Positions 6,704 to 9,223 of a stretch of DNA of 9,223 bases are shown piece by piece. Source of the DNA: Actinomycetota bacterium (GTDB lineage Bacteria > Actinomycetota > Acidimicrobiia > Acidimicrobiales > Ilumatobacteraceae); assembly GCA_026393655.1 (NCBI GenBank), contig JAPKZT010000127.1, positions 1-9,223 on the forward strand. The letters run 5' to 3'. The position numbers and the translations under genes were made by a program. Position 1 is the stretch's first letter; every line of letters starts with the position of its first letter. The notes beneath the pieces were generated by a model. That model did not search any database. It saw only the letters and a program-made list of their open reading frames with translations, and was not told where the DNA came from.

Positions 6704-7141
6704 ATGTCAATAATCATTTATACAGATGGTGCGTGTTCTGGCAACCCTGGCCCAGGTGGTTGGGCGTGGGCTGTTGCACCAAAAGGCGAACCAAATGCGG
6801 CCGGCAACGAGTCACATTCAACGAACCAACGGATGGAACTCGCTGCAGTGTTAAATGCTTTGCTCGCATACTCAGAAATAAACGAGCCAATATTAATCCG
6901 CTCAGACAGTACATATGTCGTGCATTGTTTTCGAGATAAGTGGTGGATGGGATGGCAACGCCGAGGATGGAAAAATTCGCAGCGACAACCTGTTGCAAAT
7001 CGTGATCTTTGGGAGCCTCTAATTGATCTTGTTAACAAGCGTGGCGACATAAGTTTCGAATGGGTTAAAGCCCACAATGGAGAACCGATGAACGAACTCG
7101 TAGATCAACTCGCAGTTGCGGCATCGCTTCGCGCCAAATAA
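6704..7141 (+). CDS. rnhA: Ribonuclease HI
   Basis: RNase HI cuts the RNA strand of RNA-DNA hybrids, for example R-loops and primers. The 145-aa protein has all four metal-binding carboxylates: D8 in YTDGACSGNPGPGGW (6-20), E45 in NQRMELAAV (41-49), D68 in IRSDSTYVV (65-73), and D134 in NELVDQLA (130-137). The conserved histidine is H124 in VKAHNGEP, where the usual motif has VKGH. The basic, Trp-rich segment WWMGWQRRGWK (80-90) corresponds to the handle region of the E. coli enzyme. It is slightly shorter than E. coli RNase HI. ATG 6704 has no Shine-Dalgarno and follows an AT-rich stretch, so a leaderless transcript is possible. The gene is divergent from aceE and followed after 49 bp by the SDR gene on the same strand. 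Confidence 0.95.
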   Translation: MSIIIYTDGACSGNPGPGGWAWAVAPKGEPNAAGNESHSTNQRMELAAVLNALLAYSEINEPILIRSDSTYVVHCFRDKWWMGWQRRGWKNSQRQPVANRDLWEPLIDLVNKRGDISFEWVKAHNGEPMNELVDQLAVAASLRAK

Positions 7142-7152
7142 AAACTTACGAG

Positions 7153-7182
7153 TTGCTCGCGACATCTGAAATTGCGTAGTGT
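7153..7182 (+). promoter_or_regulatory. Putative promoter of the SDR gene (TTGCTC-18-TAGTGT)
   Basis: TTGCTC at 7153-7158 and TAGTGT at 7177-7182 are separated by 18 bp, a good sigma70-type spacing. The -10 ends 8 nt before ATG 7191, which would give a leaderless or nearly leaderless mRNA. It lies in the 49-bp rnhA-SDR gap, so the SDR gene may be transcribed on its own as well as by read-through. Confidence 0.4.
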
Positions 7183-7190
7183 CTCATCCC

Positions 7191-7967
7191 ATGGACATCA
7201 AAGACGTGAGTGCAATAGTGACCGGTGGAGCATCAGGAATCGGAGCAGCAGTTTCGCGAATGCTTGCGTCCTACGGTGCAAAAGTTGTAGTCGCCGATCT
7301 TCAAGAAGACAAGGGCAATGCACTAGCAAAAGAAATCGGCGGTGCATTTTGCAAAGTTGATGTCACAGTTACGCAAGACATTATTAATGCGACCGAGATG
7401 GCGAAGTCAATGGGTCCAGTTCGTGTGCTCGTCAATTCGGCTGGCATCGGTTGGGCGCAACGTACAGTCGGCAAGGGTGGCTCATACGAGACCGCCGCGG
7501 ATCTTGACGCATTCAAACGTGTTATCGCAATTAACTTGGTCGGCACTTTCGATTGCATCCGCATCGTCGGCACGGCAATGAGCACAACCGAACCTCTTGA
7601 GCATGGTGAGCGCGGGGCAATTGTGAACATTGCTTCAGTTGCCGCATACGACGGACAAATTGGTCAAGCGTCTTACTCAGCATCAAAAGGCGGAGTAGTT
7701 GGAATGACTTTGCCAATTGCTCGTGATCTTTCTGCAATTGGTGTGCGCATCAACACTGTTGCGCCAGGATTGATTGACACACCTATTTATGGGCAGGGTG
7801 AGGCGAGCCAGAACTTCAAAGCAAATCTTGAAAAAGGTGTGCTGTTTCCTCATCGACTTGGCGCGCCAGATGAACTTGCGTCAATGGTTGTCGAGTGCAT
7901 TAGAAATAGTTATATGAATGCCGAGTCAATTCGCGTTGACGGCGGCATACGCATGCCACCGAAGTGA
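7191..7967 (+). CDS. Short-chain dehydrogenase, 3-hydroxyacyl-CoA dehydrogenase type II (HSD10)-like
   Basis: The 258-aa classical SDR has the cofactor motif TGGASGIG at residues 11-18. D36, at the end of the second strand, favours NAD over NADP. NSAG is at 82-85, N115 in the helix, S149 in IVNIASVAA, and the catalytic pair Y162-K166 (YSASK) is present. The C-terminal region matches the HSD10 group: PHRLGAPDELASMVVECI, then an ESIRVDGGIRM ending. Known: this group oxidises 3-hydroxy- or 2-methyl-3-hydroxyacyl-CoA in fatty-acid and branched-chain amino-acid breakdown. The exact substrate here is inferred. The in-frame GTG at 7179 overlaps the probable -10, and ATG 7191 gives the usual MDIK start, so ATG is chosen. 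No other beta-oxidation gene is in the window. The downstream neighbour is a heme N-demethylase-like protein. Confidence 0.9.
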   Translation: MDIKDVSAIVTGGASGIGAAVSRMLASYGAKVVVADLQEDKGNALAKEIGGAFCKVDVTVTQDIINATEMAKSMGPVRVLVNSAGIGWAQRTVGKGGSYETAADLDAFKRVIAINLVGTFDCIRIVGTAMSTTEPLEHGERGAIVNIASVAAYDGQIGQASYSASKGGVVGMTLPIARDLSAIGVRINTVAPGLIDTPIYGQGEASQNFKANLEKGVLFPHRLGAPDELASMVVECIRNSYMNAESIRVDGGIRMPPK

Positions 7968-7981
7968 CGAATCGATAATTC

Positions 7982-8000
7982 ACGTGGCTGGCATCCACGT
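7982..8000. repeat. Inverted repeat ACGTGG/CCACGT after the SDR stop
   Basis: A perfect 6-bp stem (7982-7987 with 7995-8000) closes a 7-nt loop, starting 14 bp after the SDR stop. It has no following T-run, so it is not a classical intrinsic terminator. The left arm also contains the CACGTG palindrome (7981-7986). It could be a weak hairpin that modulates read-through into the next gene, or a protein-binding site, or chance. Confidence 0.35.
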
Positions 8001-8067
8001 TCTACATCGCCATCCATTTACGCCTTTTGACGAGTCTCCACCGGCCGTGTCCGTGTCGTTTTCGGCA

Positions 8068-8892
8068 ATGCCGATACCTGAAGAGATATTGCCGCAAATC
8101 ATCGGCGAAAATTTCCGTCACCGCCTCGGTGCGTTTCCAATTGAGATTACAAACTGGCTGCCACGCGATGCAGAAACTGATTTAACAATTGCGTTAAAGA
8201 AAAAACTTTTGGCGTCTCGTCACGACGAAGTAGTTGGTTTTAACTCAGGTGGCGAGGCTGTTGCCCAAGAAGCGGCACTATTAGTTAGTCAGTGGTCGGG
8301 TGTCAAGTTAACGAGCACTGGCATCAATGCGCTAGTTGAAGCGAGTTTGCTTGTCGCCGATGACCTTGCAGTTTTGCAACCCGTTAATTCACTCGATGGC
8401 AGCGAAAAACTTCTGTTGACAGCCGCCGTCGTATGTTGTCCAAGTCGTTGGTCACTCGCCGAAAAAATGGGCCATGACATGCTCGCGGTTCACGCGCCAG
8501 TCGCAAAGTATGCCGAGCACGTTGGCGCTGCTGTCGATAACTATTTTCAACGCATCACAGTTGAAAAGCCAGTCTGGCGATCAAACTGGATTATTCAAGA
8601 TCACCCAGCATTGTTTCAGCCCGTTATTCCGCAAGGTCCGTTGCTTGAGAACCCACAAGATTTATGGATTCGCATGGAAAGGCAAACTCTGCGCCGACTG
8701 CCAGAAACGGGCGGCGTGTTATTTACTATTCGCGGATTTCAACAGCCACTGCCCGAGTATCTCTCGCGCAGCAAAGATATAGCCAGCAACCTGCGAACAC
8801 TTCTAGAACGTTTGCCAGACGATGTCGCACAATACAAATCGGTTTACCACTATCGTCCCAATATTCTTCAGTGGATAAATCAGTTCTGCTGA
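8068..8892 (+). CDS. DUF3445 / heme-dependent oxidative N-demethylase-like protein
   Basis: The 274-aa protein carries the signature blocks of the DUF3445 (PF11927) family. Counted from ATG 8068, these are the CCPSRWSLAEKMG block (123-135), continuing to HDMLAVHAPV (136-145), then RMERQTLRRLPETGGVLFTI (202-221). Known: characterised members act as the alpha subunit of heme-dependent oxidative N-demethylase, which releases formaldehyde from dimethylamine-type substrates. Most homologs are untested, and no beta/gamma subunit gene is visible here. No signal peptide or membrane segment is seen. The start is uncertain: the frame is open from 7918, inside the SDR gene, and GTG 7984 is an alternative. 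ATG 8068 is preferred as the first ATG after the SDR stop, because the 7984 GTG lies inside an inverted repeat. The stop TGA is directly followed by the convergent acyltransferase stop, with no spacer. Confidence 0.82.
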   Translation: MPIPEEILPQIIGENFRHRLGAFPIEITNWLPRDAETDLTIALKKKLLASRHDEVVGFNSGGEAVAQEAALLVSQWSGVKLTSTGINALVEASLLVADDLAVLQPVNSLDGSEKLLLTAAVVCCPSRWSLAEKMGHDMLAVHAPVAKYAEHVGAAVDNYFQRITVEKPVWRSNWIIQDHPALFQPVIPQGPLLENPQDLWIRMERQTLRRLPETGGVLFTIRGFQQPLPEYLSRSKDIASNLRTLLERLPDDVAQYKSVYHYRPNILQWINQFC

Positions 8893-9223
8893 CTAAACAG
8901 TCGCACTGCGCGCGAATCGCTTACGAATGATTCGTTGCGCTGGTTGCTCAATAAATCGATACGAAAGATATCCAACAAAATAAGTCAGTGCGATGAAAAA
9001 GATGAAAAATAGCTTGTTGTATGCAATTGAGTTATCAATTGAGTATTTTGCTTGAACTAATTTGATTGTTATCTGAATTGGGACATGCCACAGAAACACG
9101 CTGTACGACAAGTCTCCAAGCATTCTTGCTTTAATCAATAATGGTGAAAGCCTAGAACCATCAATTTGAGCGACGAGAAATACTAGAAATGCGCTGCCCC
9201 AAATATAACCATTGCCTCCAGAA
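8893..9223 (-). CDS. Acyltransferase 3 (OafA/YrhL-like) membrane protein, C-terminal part only
   Basis: The frame enters from the right edge and ends at TAG (8895-8893), so only the last 109 residues are present. Seen: a hydrophobic end at about residues 7-20, the family block RMLGDLSYSVFLWHVPIQ (33-50) leading a membrane helix, a further helix at about 71-88 (LFFIFFIALTYFVGYLSY), then RFIEQPAQR (89-97) and a short basic cytosolic tail. The LSYSxFLWH and FIEQP motifs are typical of the last helices of acyltransferase-3 proteins. Those proteins O-acylate surface polysaccharides, lipid-linked sugars or related substrates in the inner membrane. The catalytic N-terminal region is outside the window, so the substrate cannot be inferred. 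The TTG at 9138 is internal, not a start. Confidence 0.88.
   Translation of the reverse strand, partial: SGGNGYIWGSAFLVFLVAQIDGSRLSPLLIKARMLGDLSYSVFLWHVPIQITIKLVQAKYSIDNSIAYNKLFFIFFIALTYFVGYLSYRFIEQPAQRIIRKRFARSATV

Noticed and set aside
7918..7983. ATG 7918 as start of the DUF3445 protein
   Set aside because: It would overlap the SDR C-terminal coding region by 50 bp, and the extra residues show no family similarity.
1..9223. Search for a defence island, mobile element, CRISPR, tRNA, rRNA or biosynthetic cluster
   Set aside because: All recognisable genes are housekeeping or common metabolic families. No transposase, integrase, direct-repeat array or tRNA-like cloverleaf was seen by eye.

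Overview
The window looks like chromosomal, core-type sequence from an actinobacterium. Direct support comes from protein families that are typical of Actinomycetota: an Rv2466c-type thioredoxin-fold protein next to a mycothiol-dependent maleylpyruvate isomerase-fold protein, a short HhH-GPD repair-like protein of the actinobacterial type, and a homodimeric AceE. Moderate GC, very tight packing and the absence of clear Shine-Dalgarno sequences suggest a small-genome, possibly aquatic lineage such as Acidimicrobiia. That placement is inference. I found no mobile element, CRISPR array, tRNA, rRNA or phage gene.

Layout: (1) positions 1-1266, minus strand: an Rv2466c-like DsbA-family protein followed, with a 4-bp ATGA overlap, by a DinB/MDMPI-fold protein that runs off the left edge. 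(2) 1325-2339, plus strand, divergent from the first pair: an unrecognised 77-aa protein and an alpha/beta hydrolase whose nucleophile serine is replaced by Asn. (3) 2343-6606, minus strand: aceE, an HhH-GPD protein and galE, joined by two further ATGA overlaps. (4) 6704-8892, plus strand: rnhA (RNase HI), an HSD10-like short-chain dehydrogenase, and a DUF3445 / heme-dependent oxidative N-demethylase-like protein. (5) 8893 to the right edge, minus strand: the C-terminal end of a membrane acyltransferase-3 (OafA-like) protein.

The genes cover central carbon metabolism (pyruvate to acetyl-CoA), acyl-CoA or related oxidation (HSD10-like SDR), sugar-nucleotide supply (GalE), possible surface-glycan acylation, thiol redox and nucleic-acid maintenance. 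The only coherent functional pairing I can argue for is the first operon, where both proteins belong to families with mycothiol-dependent founding members. Several starts have a TANNNT -10-like hexamer 6-8 nt upstream of ATG and no Shine-Dalgarno, which suggests leaderless transcripts. Both convergent gene pairs are almost back to back, 3 bp and 0 bp apart.

I see no new multi-gene defence or biosynthetic system. The points most worth checking are the Asn-for-Ser hydrolase with its unknown small partner, and the mycothiol-linked pair with a one-cysteine CPWA motif.
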